Of a DNA stretch of 64,000 nt, positions 23,401-37,541 are shown in pieces. A program made the translations under genes and the position numbers. Position 1 is the stretch's first letter. The number at the start of each line of letters is the position of its first letter. Source of the DNA: Theobroma cacao (Eukaryota; Streptophyta; Magnoliopsida; Malvales; Malvaceae); NCBI RefSeq assembly GCF_000208745.1, contig NC_030853.1, positions 603,948 through 667,947 of the forward strand, given 5' to 3'. The notes beneath the pieces were generated by a model that was not told where the DNA came from, did no database searches, and saw only the letters and a list, made by a program, of their open reading frames with translations.

Positions 23401-26400
23401 ATTTTTTTAGTTGACATGTCCTTTTTGTCATTCTCTTTTTACCAAGTTGATAATATTATTCTAAATAACAAGAAGTTAGTTTTCTTTATTCCATGAAGCT
23501 TTTTAATAGTACTTGACTTTAAACAGAAAACCAAATCATAATTGTTTATGCACGTTTATAAACTAAATTCCTATATTAATTAAATGACTTTAGTGCTCTA
23601 TAATATACTCAATAACTTGATTTGGTCAAAAGTTTTAGTGAAGATGCAATTAAATAGTTGATTTAAAAGTTAAAAGTGTGATTTATGAATCGCGAGAGTT
23701 AATTTGTAAATTTAAAGAGCTAACACTATGAAAAATGTAAGTATGTAATGATGTTCTAATAATTTTCCAAATGTGTATGCCAAACTACAATGACCAATTA
23801 ATTTGTTAACTATTTATAATTATTTATAAGTTGAGTCAAAGTAATACCTTAATGAGTACAATTTGTTAACTATAGTTAAAATGAAAACTTAAAATTGCAA
23901 TTATCATATATATATTTTTTTGTTTGAAGTATAGTATAAATACAGTTAATTTTGTTAATTGACTTCTAAATTTAATTATTGCCAAAAACCACAAACAAAT
24001 TTTGATATTTTAATTTTTGTACAATAAATCAACAAAATATATAATTTTATTTATTATTTTGATAAATAATTTCAAAAGTCTATCCCTCAACATTATATTT
24101 CAGTGGCAATGCAAGGGGTAATATGTTTGTTTTTTTCTAAAGAAAACATGTCAATATAAGGCAAAGAAGATAGAAAATTCAAAGCTACACATTGTGAATA
24201 TGTGAGGCATTTTATATTTCAAAAGACATGCAAGAAATCTAATCAGAGACCATTAACAGCTAACACGAACTAAGAGTAGCATCTCACAAGGAAATACGCT
24301 CCAACCTAATCCTGAAAACAGAAATGACAAATGTACATATTATAAGAGAAAACTACAGAAATGAAGAACATATTTTTACCTGCATCCCTTCAACGCCACT
24401 GATGCCAACTCCAATATCAGCCTCTTGAAGCATGCCAACATCATTTGCCCCATCACCAATTGCTAGTGTTGTTTTACTTGTTACGGATTTGACCTGCCTT
24501 GTAACCTGCATATCTTCTAGAATTCTATCAGATTATTTCCATGTCAGTAACAACAGAGCCTAATAATCTTTATAAAACTCCCATAGTGTACTTGATTCCC
24601 CTAATCATGATACTTACAAGAGCCTTTTGCTTGGGAGAAGAGCGACAGCATATAACAGTAGCACAATCCATTGCTAGATCCATGAAGCGGTTTACCAGAC
24701 TCTTGTCCAGAGCAAAAGTCAAGGACTTGCCATCAATAATCAAACCAAACTCAGCTGGAGGTTCTCTAGTTAAAAGTTCTCTAGCTACTTGAGATTTTCC
24801 ATCACATATTTGCTGTGCTACACTTGCAAGAGAAGCCTAATAATAATAATAGATTCAGACTTCCCACAATAAGGACTGCATTAACATCACTTTAGAATGA
24901 TGTAGTCTATACCTTTGCAGTGGCCTCCTTATCCCCACGTTTCTCCAAGGCTTCAATTTCAGGTGACTCTAGCGTAATCACAATCTGTTTCATTCCATGT
25001 CTTAGTAGACTGCATGCATACCTGTAGAAATATAATATTTATAACATTTATGTTCACTAAAGTATAGATGATAAGTTTGATTCAACTTGTCACAATACCC
25101 AATATTGATAGCAGTTCCCTTCTTGTCGCCTGTCAAGACCCATATTCTGATTCTAGCTTTTGCAAGCTTGTCAATACAGTCAGGGACCTACATGCCAGAG
25201 AAATATAGTGGTTTATAGAAACCATTGGGTAATTTAAAAAGAAAATAAACTGATTTACATACACAATTGGCCACTTATTTTCTTTGTTAAGATATTATCG
25301 ATATTACAATATAACATCAATAAGATGGTACATGTTAGAAGTATTGAGATAGGTCAGGATTCAGAAGTTTCACTAGGAATTATTAAAATAATGGTTGCTA
25401 CACATTATGAACTAATGAAATTACTGACCCCCTTTTGTAGTTTATCTTCAACAGCTGTGGCACCCAGAAGAATTAAATCCCTTTCAATTCTGTCAGCCAA
25501 CTCATCCACTAAAACATCTTGATCAGCAGTTAAATAAGTTTTGGCTTTCATAAATTCCTCTTCCCATAATCTATACTCATCATCATCATCAAGCTCACGA
25601 TATGCAATTGCCAAGGTTCGTAATCCCGCCTCAGAATATCTGTCAATGTGCTCCTTGGTCTGCGCCTCAAACGCCCGCCCATGCTTTGCAAGCCTTTCAA
25701 ATATCACACTGAATGCGTAGTGACAAATGAAAATACACATCAACTGATCTATTTTAGAACTCCATAAAATTCTACCACAATATATCTGAATGAGGATATC
25801 TGGTTCTCAGTTCTGACCTGTCCGCACCCTTAGCAAGGAGCAACAACTGGTTCTCTGGGTTCCTTACAATTACAGACATCCTTTTGCGAGCACTACTGAA
25901 CTCCAACACATGAAGAAGCTTGTATACCCTGAAATGTAGAAACTTATTAATTCACATGCAATGTGGACTGAATTTCACAACAAATGGGGAAAAAAATAAG
26001 AGTAGCATCATAAGAACAACAGATTTTGCATATAGTAAGTAAGCAGCTGCTTCCCTTTAAGTACCCAACTTTAGATACTGGAGCCAGCAGCCTTTTAGCT
26101 ATCTTCTAATAGGATTACATGATGGGAGTGTGTGAAACCAAGAATACAAGAGCCTTGACAGGAGTAATTTTCCCTGTAAACTCTTACCTGATTCCTTTCC
26201 TCCACAGAGGCCAAAAAACAGAGAGAAATAAAATCTTTCACTTTTTTCCCTATCTGTACAATAATGGCCACCAACAAGACTTCTACATATAATAAAATAT
26301 CGCACATAAAAAATATATATACAACACTATACACCTATGTTACAATTATAATGTAGCAGAAAGATTAATAGTGTTATTTTCACCATCAAGCTGCATTTTA

Positions 26401-29400
26401 AAGCACCTATATTCAGAGGAAAAAAGGATGAGCAAAACTGAAAATAATGCAGCTTCACTAGCAAAAGGGATATCTATTGTTTGCACAAAAAGACCAGTGC
26501 TTTGAAAAAAAAAAGAAAGGTCTTTTCATTGCTGCCTTGTATAGCAGTTGATTTAAATTTATACAAAAAGTTAGTGAAAGTAACTAATCAAAACCTTTGC
26601 TAAAACTGCCAGGGACTAGTGCATGAATACATTAATGAAGCCACAAAACTTGTTTTGTCCTAGATATGATTGATAGAGACCATAAAAGACTAAGAACATG
26701 ATGTAAAAGGGTCCAAAAAGATTACCTTTCAACACTTTTCCCACTGACGAGATCTAATTCATGCAATTTTATGCTGGTTTGATTCCTTACGAAAAACTGA
26801 AAACCAACCTCTTTTGCAGCAATGACAAAGGCTGCTTCATCTGGTGACTCAGCTTCATAAACAATCTCACCAGATTCTATTTTTTCAGGAACAGCTGTAT
26901 GGCAAGTTGCTAAGACCCGAAAGAACTTCTGAATAACATCTGAATGAGGTTCCTTCACCCATTGCCCATTCATAATGCGTTCATCTCTGAAGTTGAAACC
27001 CTTAACAGATGTTCCTGAGTCAACATCATCGATAGGCATTGGTTCAGGCAATCTCTCACCTCTTTTCCGTGCCAGGGCAATTTCTACCTCTGTCATGCCA
27101 CGACCATAAGCAGTACCAGCTATGGAGCATTTCACAAACTCCATTGAATTACATGTCAAAGTTCCTGTTTTGTCAGAGAGTATAGTAGAGACCTGACCAA
27201 GTTCCTCATTCAAATTAGATGTCCGTGCATGTGCTGGCCTATCTGTTTCCTCATCATACATAGCCCGATCTTGGTTAATGAAAATACTTTGTAAAACCTT
27301 GACAATCTCAATGGAAACATACAAGGATATTGGTATCAAATATCCATACAACATAAGGCCTGTCAAGAAATGAAAAAATCCAGACAATGATGCTCTTCTG
27401 GGGTCATAGAATACAGTTGTTTTATCTGATCGAAGATACCACCTTCTATAATTAGCACCACTAATATCCTTTTTAGTTTCAATTCCAAAAAACAGAGATC
27501 CTATAAATGATACCAAAATCAGAGTACTGAAAAGGACATACACTATCTTATCCATCCTCCTCTCAATCTTAGTCCTCTTGGAAGGAGGATCTGTAGCATT
27601 CTGCATTACTTTTGTGTCATGTCCAGTGAAAATAACCACACCATAGATATAATCAGTATTTTTCAGTTTAGAATCTCTCAAAAGGATCTGCTGTAGGGCA
27701 AGTGGGTACTGTTGACAATCATAGTGCAATGTTCCAACAAAAGAATAAAGATGTTCATTTGGGTCCTCACACTTGATCACCGCTCTAAATTCCTTAAGCA
27801 TCTCTGCATCATGCAGGGAGGATGTTACCTCTAGGGCATGCTTCAACTTTAAATTAGTCTCTCCATCAAGGTTCATTGTGTCAACATAACAAACACCATC
27901 TTCATAGCTAGAAGAAAGTAAGAGTATATCAGCTGGGAAATATTCATCCTTATGCACCTTTACAAGGTCACCAACACGAAGATTCTTCCATTTGCTTTCT
28001 CTGAAAGAACAACTTCTTTTATCATAAACTTCAACCTTTCGATTGTTTGCCTCTACATCCTGAAACCATGTAAAAGCAAATTTAGATATCTTACATAAAT
28101 TCAAAGGGAAATTTGTTAGAAGGAAGAGCACCCTGTGAAGAGGAAGGGGTTTGGACAAGCCAAGCTTGAGCAAGACTGCAGCAAGCAAAACAGTACATCT
28201 CAAGAACCAATAAGGACAGAGGGCCAATAAAAACATGAAGAAATTACATTTCACTCTGTGAGCAATCTGAAATGAAAAATTGCATCTAAAATAACTCCAA
28301 CATGAAGCTAAATAAAGTTCTTTCAGAAACCAGCAATATAAACCATAACCAGTTTCAAGATTATAGCTTAGCGACATCATATAATTAAGAAAAATTAAAG
28401 CTGCACCAATCCCTACATAAAAAGAGTTTATTATCTTATTATTCTTTTGCCCAAGCATAAAATGAGTTTGTTCGCTTACAAAGGTTTAGAATTTATACCG
28501 ATCAACAAAGTCATTATAGGTGTTGAATTAAAGCAGTTAAATCAATCATTGTGCATCTATTTTGGAAAGATGTAAAGAGCAAAGTACAGGACAGCAGTCA
28601 TCTTCTCACTATTAACGTGAAGATACAAATTAAAATTTATCGTGACAATAAAACAGCATGATTATCATAAATAGTTGCTGCTCTACAGGAACAACATAAC
28701 TACCAGGACCTTAGTCATAAATTTTGATGGCATGCCATGTGATGCAAAGCTTGCAGATTTACAGGTAAAATTGTGAAATTTCTGACTTAGTTAACAGCAT
28801 GATTTCTCCTATTCATTAAACTCATGTTTTAGTTTGAAGTTATTCCTATTAAAGTTACTTTCACTCAATACAAGTCCATTTCTTTCTTCTTGTTCTTCTT
28901 GTTCTTCTTTTTTTTTTTGCTGAAAATATAAAGAGTCCAATTTCAACCTAAAGTATTTGCATTAGGAAACCAACTAGCAGTACAGAAAGCAAATGGTTAA
29001 AACAAAAGAGGAGGGACGAAGGGGGAGTTTGAAGCACAAAGCCAGAAGCAAGCACTGAAAGGAGAAGAAGAAATTCAAGCATCACCTGCAGTCTTCGCCT
29101 CCAATCTTCCACACCTTCTTTGGCCATTGTAGCTCCAATCACCACAATCAGGGGTACAAGAAGGCTAGGTGCTGAATATGGTGCCAATGGACTAAACGAA
29201 ACACAAGCTGCAACAAGAAAGTATATATTTGCAACTCTCCTAAACTGCTCAAACAAAGACTTTGGGATAAAATTAACTGCTGTATACTTGGTAGTGGACA
29301 CATAATTTCCCCTATAATTAAGACGAATTTGCTCTTGACAATCAGGTTCATTGCAATACACCACTCTTGAGTACCCTTTTTGCCCTATTTGGGCATGTTC

Positions 29401-29484
29401 ATCTGTAGGCGTAGGTCGAAAACACGCCAATGAGTAAAGTTTGCTTAAATGTATACTTCTTTTCCTTACTCTAGTCATCTCCAT
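20480..29484 (-). CDS. P4-type phospholipid-transporting ATPase (ALA8-12 group, ALA9/ALA10-like)
   Basis: Flippase that moves phospholipids from the outer to the cytosolic leaflet, working with an ALIS/Cdc50 subunit in the plasma or endomembranes. Twelve coding exons: 29484-29086, 28059-26726, 25928-25818, 25708-25429, 25187-25099, 25021-24913, 24836-24618, 24505-24380, 22333-22235, 21927-21736 and 21115-20480, with the total closing at 1197 residues (eleven junction-checked blocks listed). The actuator loop has DGETN; the phosphorylated aspartate is Asp429 in SDKTGTLTC; the hinge motif GDGANDVG lies at about 864-871. Ten membrane spans are expected, and the last six are visible in the three final exons. 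The N-terminus begins [10 protein letters not shown], as in the ALA8-12 clade. The 2046-base intron 22334-24379 and the 1026-base intron 28060-29085 are unusually long for the gene. Confidence 0.94.
28060..29085 (-). other. Long first intron of the P4-ATPase gene
   Basis: The donor follows CTGCAG at 29085 and the acceptor CAG precedes 28059. Near the middle (about 28886-28920, plus-strand view) a CTTCTTGTT unit repeats about three times and runs into a T tract. The part of the open frame immediately upstream of 28059 translates into hydrophobic sequence but lies beyond the splice acceptor and is not conserved family sequence, so it is intronic. Confidence 0.7.
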
Positions 29485-31850
29485 GGCTTAAAACCAAATG
29501 GGGTTTCTCTCCTTGCCAATAAAATCACAAAACCAAACCTCTCAGACTTCCCTCACAATTATCAACCACATTAATCTTCCAACTTAACCACTAGTTGACT
29601 ACATAGAAAAAAGAAAAGAAAAAGCCAGAACCTTCCTCTTCTTAACCAAAAAATCCCCTTTATATCACAATATCAACAGTAAGCACCCTCCAATCCATTC
29701 AAATTCACCAAAACAGAAGCAAAAACCAACCCAGTAACTATAAATTCCTATCTTTGTGCCCACATGAGCTTTGAATGCTTAGATTTCTTAGCCAAAGCAA
29801 AACACAGAAAGTGCATGAACTAGCATAAAAAGCTCGACTTTCATAAAAAAAAAATGAAAAGCCCATATGTCTAACCTTAACTCAACAATTTAAGACAACC
29901 CAACAAATGAAATTGTCTTAAAAAAAAATCCTCATGCCACCAACAAGTTCTTTTATCAACCGTTTCAGAAAAAAAAAATTCCTTACTTTCAGTTGAAGTT
30001 CCAGAGATCTCTTCCTTCTTGTCTGAAAGTTGCAAACTTTAAAAGGAGTGTGAGAAAGACAAGATTAAAAAAAGTGAGGAGCTTTGCATTAGTGAGAGAA
30101 ACAACGAGTAGTTAGCTTTGCCGCTTTTATAAGCAAGAACTAACTATGACAACTTTAACATAGATGGTACGGCATGGGATCATTGCCTTATACACACACA
30201 CACACAAACATACACCAAAAAACAAGAAAAAAAAAAGAAAGAAAACCCAGGTTAAATTACAGTTCAGCCACCTGTTTCTCAGTATCATCTTTGCAATAAC
30301 ATTCCACACAAGCTGTAAACTCCCCCCACGGTGAAGTCAAAGGAAACTGAGATTAGATTTTCCCATCATGAGGTGGCAAAGTGAAATCCTTACACGTGGA
30401 TGATTGGTTTCAGGAGATGAACAGTCACAAGAGTGGGTGATGAAATTGTTGATGAATGATTCTTTGTACCCTATCACCAATCTGTACTCTGAGTGGACTC
30501 AGATTTTCATTTTCATTTTTGCTTTTGGACTTTGAAGAATTAATGCTGGCAGAGAAAGGGTTAAAGGAAGAGACAATAATAATGCACATTTCATGTCTTT
30601 TGTCATTCAACTTTGGTGAGAAAGGTTTCGCTATGTTTTCCAAATGGTCCCAAATTTCTTTTTCTATTAAATACTCCAATTTTCTGTCACATACTACAAC
30701 TATAGGTTAAAATTTAATATACTTAAATTTATTAAACTATAAGTAACCAACAGTACTAATTAAATAATATAATTTTTTCCTGAAATAGAAAACTTGGCTC
30801 ATGTCCTTAATCCTCATGACACTAGTTGGGAAACCATTAAAAATTATACATTTAGTCTAAGATAACTCACCTGGAATTTGATTGCTTGTGAATATTTTAT
30901 TAAAGGTTAAATTTTTAAAAAACAAATTTTTTTTGTATTTTAATGTATAAGATTCACTTGAATTTCATTGTTCAAATTCGTGACCTTAATTAAATATATA
31001 TTTTATTCATTCTTTTTTTTCTAGTTTTTTTTTTTTTTTACTTTCGCAGAGATTAAGATAAAGTTTTGGTTTTTTATGTATTTATATTAAACGTTGAAAT
31101 TTTTTTATAATATAGATTTCTGATATATTTGTAATATAAAAATGTAAATAAAAAATTAATATGAAAACAAAATATTAGACATATAAAAAAGGGGAAAAAA
31201 GACTTTATTAAAAAACATCCCAAAAAAATAAAAAAATAAAAAGACGGAAGGAATATATTATGTCAAATAATTTCATTTTTGAAAAATGATTAGCCCTTTT
31301 AACTAGAATTGATTAGTGATCATATAAGATTGTGATTACCTTAATCAAAGAACTTTGTAACCACAAAGTAGCATAAATGTCACTTTCAAAACGAATCCCA
31401 CTTTGTGATTTGTGTAACCCTTTGAGGACAAAGAAAATCATACAAAATTATCATAAATTCTAAATAAATGAATAAAATGCACACGTAACTTTCAATGTCA
31501 CGTGTTTTTAACGTCCAAATTCTAAACATTATCTTCCATCTTTCCTAATTTTACCATCAATTCAATATATTTAAGCTAAATAACTATTTTAACTGCACAA
31601 TTTTCTTTTAACTCTCTTAATTTGATATAATGTTGACTCGAAAAGTAAAATATATCATGTGATTATATTATCATGTCAAATTAGTATCTGTTATGATATA
31701 TCAACATATCACGTTAATATCACGTAACATAAAATAATAAATAATATTCTGTTAATTATGCGCCTCTCTTTATCCAAACTTACTCTAATGATTAAATCGA
31801 TCTGTAAAATTTCGTGTAAATTTTTAATAAAACACTTAATTTTAAAATTT
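29485..31850. other. P4-ATPase upstream region and AT-rich intergenic DNA
   Basis: No gene is recognised. The first part should hold the P4-ATPase leader and promoter on the minus strand; an (AC)n tract lies at about 30190-30206 (GT on the transcribed sense). The 84-codon overlapping frames near 30425-30710 on both strands are shadows of each other and unrecognisable. From 30700 the sequence is strongly AT-rich. Confidence 0.45.
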
Positions 31851-32312
31851 AAGATAAAATATTTTTACTTTTTAAGTTTTTATTCGAAATGACACGAAAA
31901 TTACATTAGTTTTCAAAATGAACATTTATATAAAATTTTNTATTGGACAAGTAACCCAAGCCGTTACTCAATTGTTAGTATTTTTGTTAATTTATTAACG
32001 TGATAAAGATAAAAAAATAATTTTATTCTTGATTAATTTTTAAAATTATTATTATATAATTTATTATTTTTTTATTAATAAAAAAATTTCAAGATGGGGA
32101 ACACTGGAGCTCCTTTTCGTCAGTGCTCCTTTTTTTAAAAAAATTTAAAATACAATAATAATTTTTAAATTAATAATAAAATATATTTATTTTAATATTT
32201 TCTTAATTTTTGTTAATAGTATTTATATTTTTGAAGTAGGGTGTTTATTTTTTAAATTAATGAGGTTATTTAAAATTTTAATTAAAATTTAAAGAATTGA
32301 GATATTTTATTT
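31851..32312. repeat. Miniature inverted-repeat-like element, copy 1
   Basis: The left end, GATAAAATATTTTTACTTTT from 31853, is matched in reverse complement near 32285-32311, so the element has inverted ends of roughly 30 bases. Its interior from about 31945 (TGGACAAGTAACC) to 32080 aligns base by base with 48870-49000, and both copies have a GGAGCTC/GTGCTCC palindromic core. It contains the single N at 31940. It is non-coding. The exact borders and target-site duplication were not resolved. Confidence 0.6.
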
Positions 32313-34417
32313 TAAAATTTAAAATTTTAATTTAAAAAAATCTGAGGTTGGGATTTTAAGAAGATAGGAGGGGAAGTAAATTATGAATATAGAAAGAGCA
32401 AGAAAAGTTTGATGTGGCGGGCGTAAAGCGTGGAGAGGCAAAGAAAAAGGACGAGGGTGTTGGAAAGCCCCCCATGGACTTAAACCCAGCGTGGTTTTAG
32501 GACAGGAGGACTCCTAGTCGTTTCTGGGACAAGACAGGGAACCGTGGGAGGGGACCATGAATTTTTGTACTAGCACTGTACAAGTAAACGATAACATGAT
32601 TTAACATGCAGGTGCCACGTGCAACTGAAATGATTGGAAATTGTTGTTTTTAGCCTTCCGCAAACAAAACATTTACATCCTTTTGACATGATGCCATGCA
32701 ATTTGCCAATGCAAGCTCATGACCCATCACCACTCTTTTTGTCCCAAAAGTCTTCTTCTTCCCCCCACCTTTGCCTTGTTTGTTATGTTGGAAAAATTGA
32801 TTGCTCACTATTTCTCACTTGTTTCTTTCCCCTTTTTCTTTAGCCCAGTCGGTCGAGAATCAGTTCACGTCAATTGTGGTTCGAGAGTCAATCAGATATT
32901 ATTAATAAGATTCGAATGTATAATTTTTCTTATAAGGAAAAAGCAAAGGGAAAATTACCTTTTTTAACTCACGTACGAAAAGAAAAAGAAAAGTCCAAAG
33001 CTTGCAAAAGTCTTCACCTTCCTTGACAAGGTTGTTATTGATGGGGCTTATGGTGGCATGGAGCTTCTTTCTTTTTCATTCATTTTCTAAAGGAAGATGG
33101 GTCTATTTTCCTCTTTTCTTTTTTTTTGAATTAACTAAAGGATGATAAGTCAAAAAGAAATTATCGTATGTGATTATAGGACAAAATTTTCAATTTGCTT
33201 AATTAAAATAAAAAAATGGATAAAGGTAATATGAAAAAGTTGAGTTCGATTCTTTCTTCTTATTTATTTACAAATTTCATATAAAAAGGTGATTACAAAA
33301 TAGATAACTTAAGAGTCAATTAATCAGGCATGCATGGGGTGTCCTCACTAATCAAACCATAAAAAAATTCCCAAAAAAAACAAAAAGAAAAAGGCTTAGG
33401 GATCTTAGATTTGCCCAAAGGTATATGTGAATTTGAAGTCTCCAAAAACGTTTTCGTAGTTTTGGGCAAAAAACGTGACACACACAAAAAGGAGGTTCTT
33501 TTCTTGCAAAGCCATTTATACCTTCCCTACGAAGGGAAGATGCATTCATTGCCTTTTACACCTAATAGTTTAGACACATCAATTTATATACAGATTCATT
33601 GCTAAACCAAAAACCCTAACATATTTTGATTCATTTCGGAGAGAAAAATGTTTCATTTAGGGTTGATACCCAATTTATTCGTAACTTATAAAATATATCT
33701 AATGAAAGAAAAAAATAAAAGATGAGTTATAGCTATCGAGAGCAAGATGATCCACATGAAAGTTTTTATTAGTGTGAAATTCGTATTATTTTATCCTACT
33801 TAATTGTACAATGTTCTCGTTCAATAATCTTTGATGAAACTTGTTATGAGTTCGGATTTTCAACAAAAAATATATGTTTATTAAGTGGTAAAAGATTTAC
33901 ACTTATAAATTTAAAACTCATTTCATCTCTTACTAATTTGAATTTGAGATTCATAAAACAAGTTTTATTTGTTCACTAACAATGTCGTAATCAAAGAAGA
34001 AATTCAAAGGTCCTAATCTTATCAAAAACATAATGAAATTATCAAGGGTAGGTGATCCATAACTTTGAGGGGAAATTTGCTTCATTTCCACTACAACAGC
34101 TTTCGTGCCCATGTCTGTTTCAATATTTCATGCCGCATTCATGCTTTTTACATCATTATGGTCAACGAAAGGTGGCAAAGTCTCGCAGCCCTACCAAAAA
34201 TTAGAAAAGAAAAAACTAGAGAAATCCACTACAGACAAGTTCTTTTCACTTACCTATACATGTGTAATATGTGATATGTATGTACATATATATATATGGA
34301 CGTATGCATGCATGTATCTTATATATTTCTTTGATCCCAAGATACGGTGGAAAGAAGTGAAAGCCATGTCTCTACATTTGAAGAAGTTTGCTTAGAATCG
34401 TAACCTTACGTAAACCT
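32313..34417. other. Intergenic DNA without recognised gene
   Basis: No gene is recognised in 2.1 kb. A slightly more GC-rich part at 32400-32640 contains GTGCCACGTGCA with a CACGTG core. The short open frames at 32634-32967 and 33352-33605 overlap each other in several frames, are Phe/Leu- or Lys-rich, and show no family features. Confidence 0.4.
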
Positions 34418-35105
34418 GGTAATTCATATTTTCGTATCTTAAACGTGTCAGACACGTTTAGATACGAAACACGTTAAGACTAAATACGAACACGACACGT
34501 TTAATATTTGTGTCTTAAATTTAAAATACGTACACGTATATGTTTAATACACGTGTAACACGACACGACACGATTAACACGTTTTACACGTTTATTAAAT
34601 GTGTCAATATACGATACGACACGATTAATAATACATTTAACACGATTAACACGTTTAATATAATTAACACGATTAAATATAAATATTTATAATTAAAAAA
34701 ATTATTATTTAAATTTAAAATCTATAATTATAAAAATAATTATAACAAACAAATAATAATAATAACATCAAATATAATAAAATTTAATATAAATAACATA
34801 CATAAAATTCATTATCATATATAAGGTTAAAATACACATCAAATAATTATTAAAAATTATTTATATAAAGTTAAAATAATTTTTAACTATTAATATTTAA
34901 TAAGTTAATAAACGTGTCATGTATACACGTTTAAACACGTATACACATTTAAGTACGATAAAACGATTAAGTAAACATATTTAAACGTGTTTGTTTTCGC
35001 ATCTTAATGTATCAAATAAGATTAGACACGAAATACGTTAAGGGTAAACTTAAAATTTATTTAACTCGTATTTTCTCGTATCGTACTTAAAATTATCATA
35101 TCTAA
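34418..35105. repeat. CACG-rich dispersed element, copy A
   Basis: About 690 bases with an AT-rich centre and ends built from repeated words such as ACACGTTT, CACGATTAA and ACGACACG. It matches 55514-56193 in reverse orientation along its whole length. A motif of the form AGATACGAAACACGTTAAG near the left end recurs as AGACACGAAATACGTTAAG near the right end, so the two ends carry a short direct repeat. No open frame or known transposase was seen. The class is undetermined. Confidence 0.7.
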
Positions 35106-37541
35106 CTTTTCGATAGAAAACTTCATATGGAAAATTCATTGAGGCCATGAACAGCTTAGGCTAGACAAGGTTTGGGAAGCTCAAACCCGTTGTGGCCCAT
35201 TTATTTAGGCCAGGCTAGCTAAGCTTGGAACAACAGCCAGCAGCAGGTGACAAAATATTTTCCTGCCTTGTAAGGACAATAACTTATTAAACATTGATTT
35301 GATGATTTCATATGAGTGACAGATTGACATGAAAAATAAATAAAGGAGGAGGCTGTCAAACGGCCTTTATTGCAAGTCCTTGGGAGTCCAATTGTAGGGT
35401 AGGTAATTTGTAGGGGAGACCTGTCCTGGATGTGTTTAGTGTCCTGGTTCTTAAGCTTGCTAGGGGAAGGAGGACGTCCGGCCCCCCCCAGCCCTCAGCT
35501 AAGGCCCTGCTATGTGTCAACTCTGGCCACCCAAAGTCTTTAAACTCATGTGCTTTGTCCACCTACATCTCCACGTGCCCGGATTTCATTTGACACCAAA
35601 TTCATATCCTTCCTTCTTCTCATCAGCCTGCACCTGCAGCCAACATGTTTGAGACTACAATTTACTATGCTTAGATTCTCTTTACTCAGGTTTTGATGGG
35701 CCTACGAGTACCAGCCCAAGCCTGCCCCTGCTCTTTTTGTTCAAGTTGGATAGGATGATCAACCCACTAAAGCTACAGCTCCAATACTATGAATTTGATT
35801 CAAAACCCACTCCCCTTTTCCTTTGAAAAAAAAAAAAAGGAAAATCTTGCTCTCACAAGTCACAGTTCATGGCAGATGAAATGCACTGATAAAAGGTTCA
35901 GGTACAATGAAAATGAATTCAATCTGGACGAGCTGGTAAGTAGATACGGTAGCCCAGATATGGCTAGCAATAAAGAAAAAGATGAACAATGACTTTCTTC
36001 TGCCATGAAAGGAAGATGCTTGTGATAAGGAAAAAAGTTAATGTGGCATGTGAAACAACAGTGACATTGCCTACCTGGAAGAAACGGCGTGTATGACTAA
36101 ATCTCAACTTGTTCATCTGAATTTGTATCAGGGTGAAAGCAGCAATGGGAATATGGGCAGAGATTGCAATTAGAAGCCAACCAATGTATAATTAAAGAGA
36201 ATTATTGAAGCCATTTTGAGGATGACAATGACTTCAAAAAAAAAAAAAAACAGATTGACAAGGGCAGCAAAGTTGCCAACCCTAAAACCGAAGGGCTGCC
36301 CTGCCCCTTTGGGGGGGAATAGTAGAACAAAACTTGCTGAGTTGACGTCCAAATTGAGCTATTTCTTTTCCTATATTTGGGGCGAATGATTTGTACTTCA
36401 TTGATTGATTGGCAAAAGAGTAATAAAGAAATGCAAATAGATATGCAGACTTTGAGAACAAATCTGGGGAGGTGTTTTTATTCATAGTCATAGCTGTCTG
36501 TCGGATGCATGGCTAAGTTGAAGTTTTACACCTACAGTGTCCTTGTATTTAAGGGTAGGTAGGATTCAGTATGCTCAAGCTCACCGTAAAAACCTTCAGT
36601 TTTATCGCATCGATCATATGATTCCACTTCAGCTCCATTTATTAGACATTTTTTAAATTGAAAGTACGAGTCTGTGATTAAAAAAAATTAAATTAATTTA
36701 CAAAGAGAACTCATAAATTATTATTATTATTATTATTAATGATGTAATTAGAATGTAAATTGATAAATAAGGTAGAAAATTAAATTATAGTTAACTTTAT
36801 TTAGTAGTGCAAAAGCTGTAATATTTGCACTCTAATTAGAAAGTTGAGTGATATATTTTTGCTTTCCGAATTTTCTGAAAAAAGAAAGAAGATAAACAAC
36901 CGATGATGAGCCACCAGGGTTGACCGAGGGAGGTCTCACTCTCAGGTGAGGCAATCACCCACCCCTCTCTTGAGCTTCCTCGATAATTTGGGCCGATAAA
37001 TTTACGATTCTCCACGCCACGATATTTTCACCTACTAAGAGAGAAGACACCATAAACTCATCAAAATCTCTTCCTGCTCGGGTCCCACTCCAATTTGCAT
37101 CGAACTCGAGCTTCTTCCCTCTTATATTTTCCTCTCATTTTACTCTGCTCTATCAAAGCTAAAAAGGAAAAAAAAAATTAGTATTTTTGACTATTTTTCT
37201 TGCAAACTGTGAAAGTTGGAAGATTCGATCCGAGGACCTGAAACTCGACGGTTTTTTTTTTTTTTAATTTTTTTAATTTTATCTAATTATAATATTTATC
37301 GGCCAATAATTATCATCGCCAATTCGTCATCGTTAGAGTCGTCTTTGAAGAGGAAGAAGAAGAAGAAGAAGAAGAAGGAGACGAAGAAGGAGAGGAAAGA
37401 TCGAAATTTGAGGCTGAAAAGAAAAAGCCTCCTTTAAGCGACGTCGTTTGAAGGGGGTGGAGGGGTTGTGTATCGATTTATTAATGCAAATTTTGTGAGG
37501 TTTTCAGATTCAGCTCTGATTTGAATCCGCTGAAACCCTAG
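35106..37541 (+). other. Intergenic DNA and 5' leader region of the kinase gene
   Basis: From 35340 to 35560 the sequence is noticeably GC-richer than its surroundings. A (TTA)n tract lies at about 36719-36738. A CT-rich block at about 36900-37150, then a (GAA)n tract at about 37345-37377 and the phrase AAACCCTAG at 37533-37541, look like the promoter and non-coding first exon of the downstream kinase. The predicted leader exon would end at 37541, just before a GTTTGT donor. Confidence 0.45.

Noticed and set aside
28060..28458. Possible extension of P4-ATPase exon 2 upstream of 28059
   Set aside because: The open frame continues, but a CAG acceptor at 28062-28060 joins exon 1 in phase to the conserved DVEANN segment; the upstream part is not family sequence.
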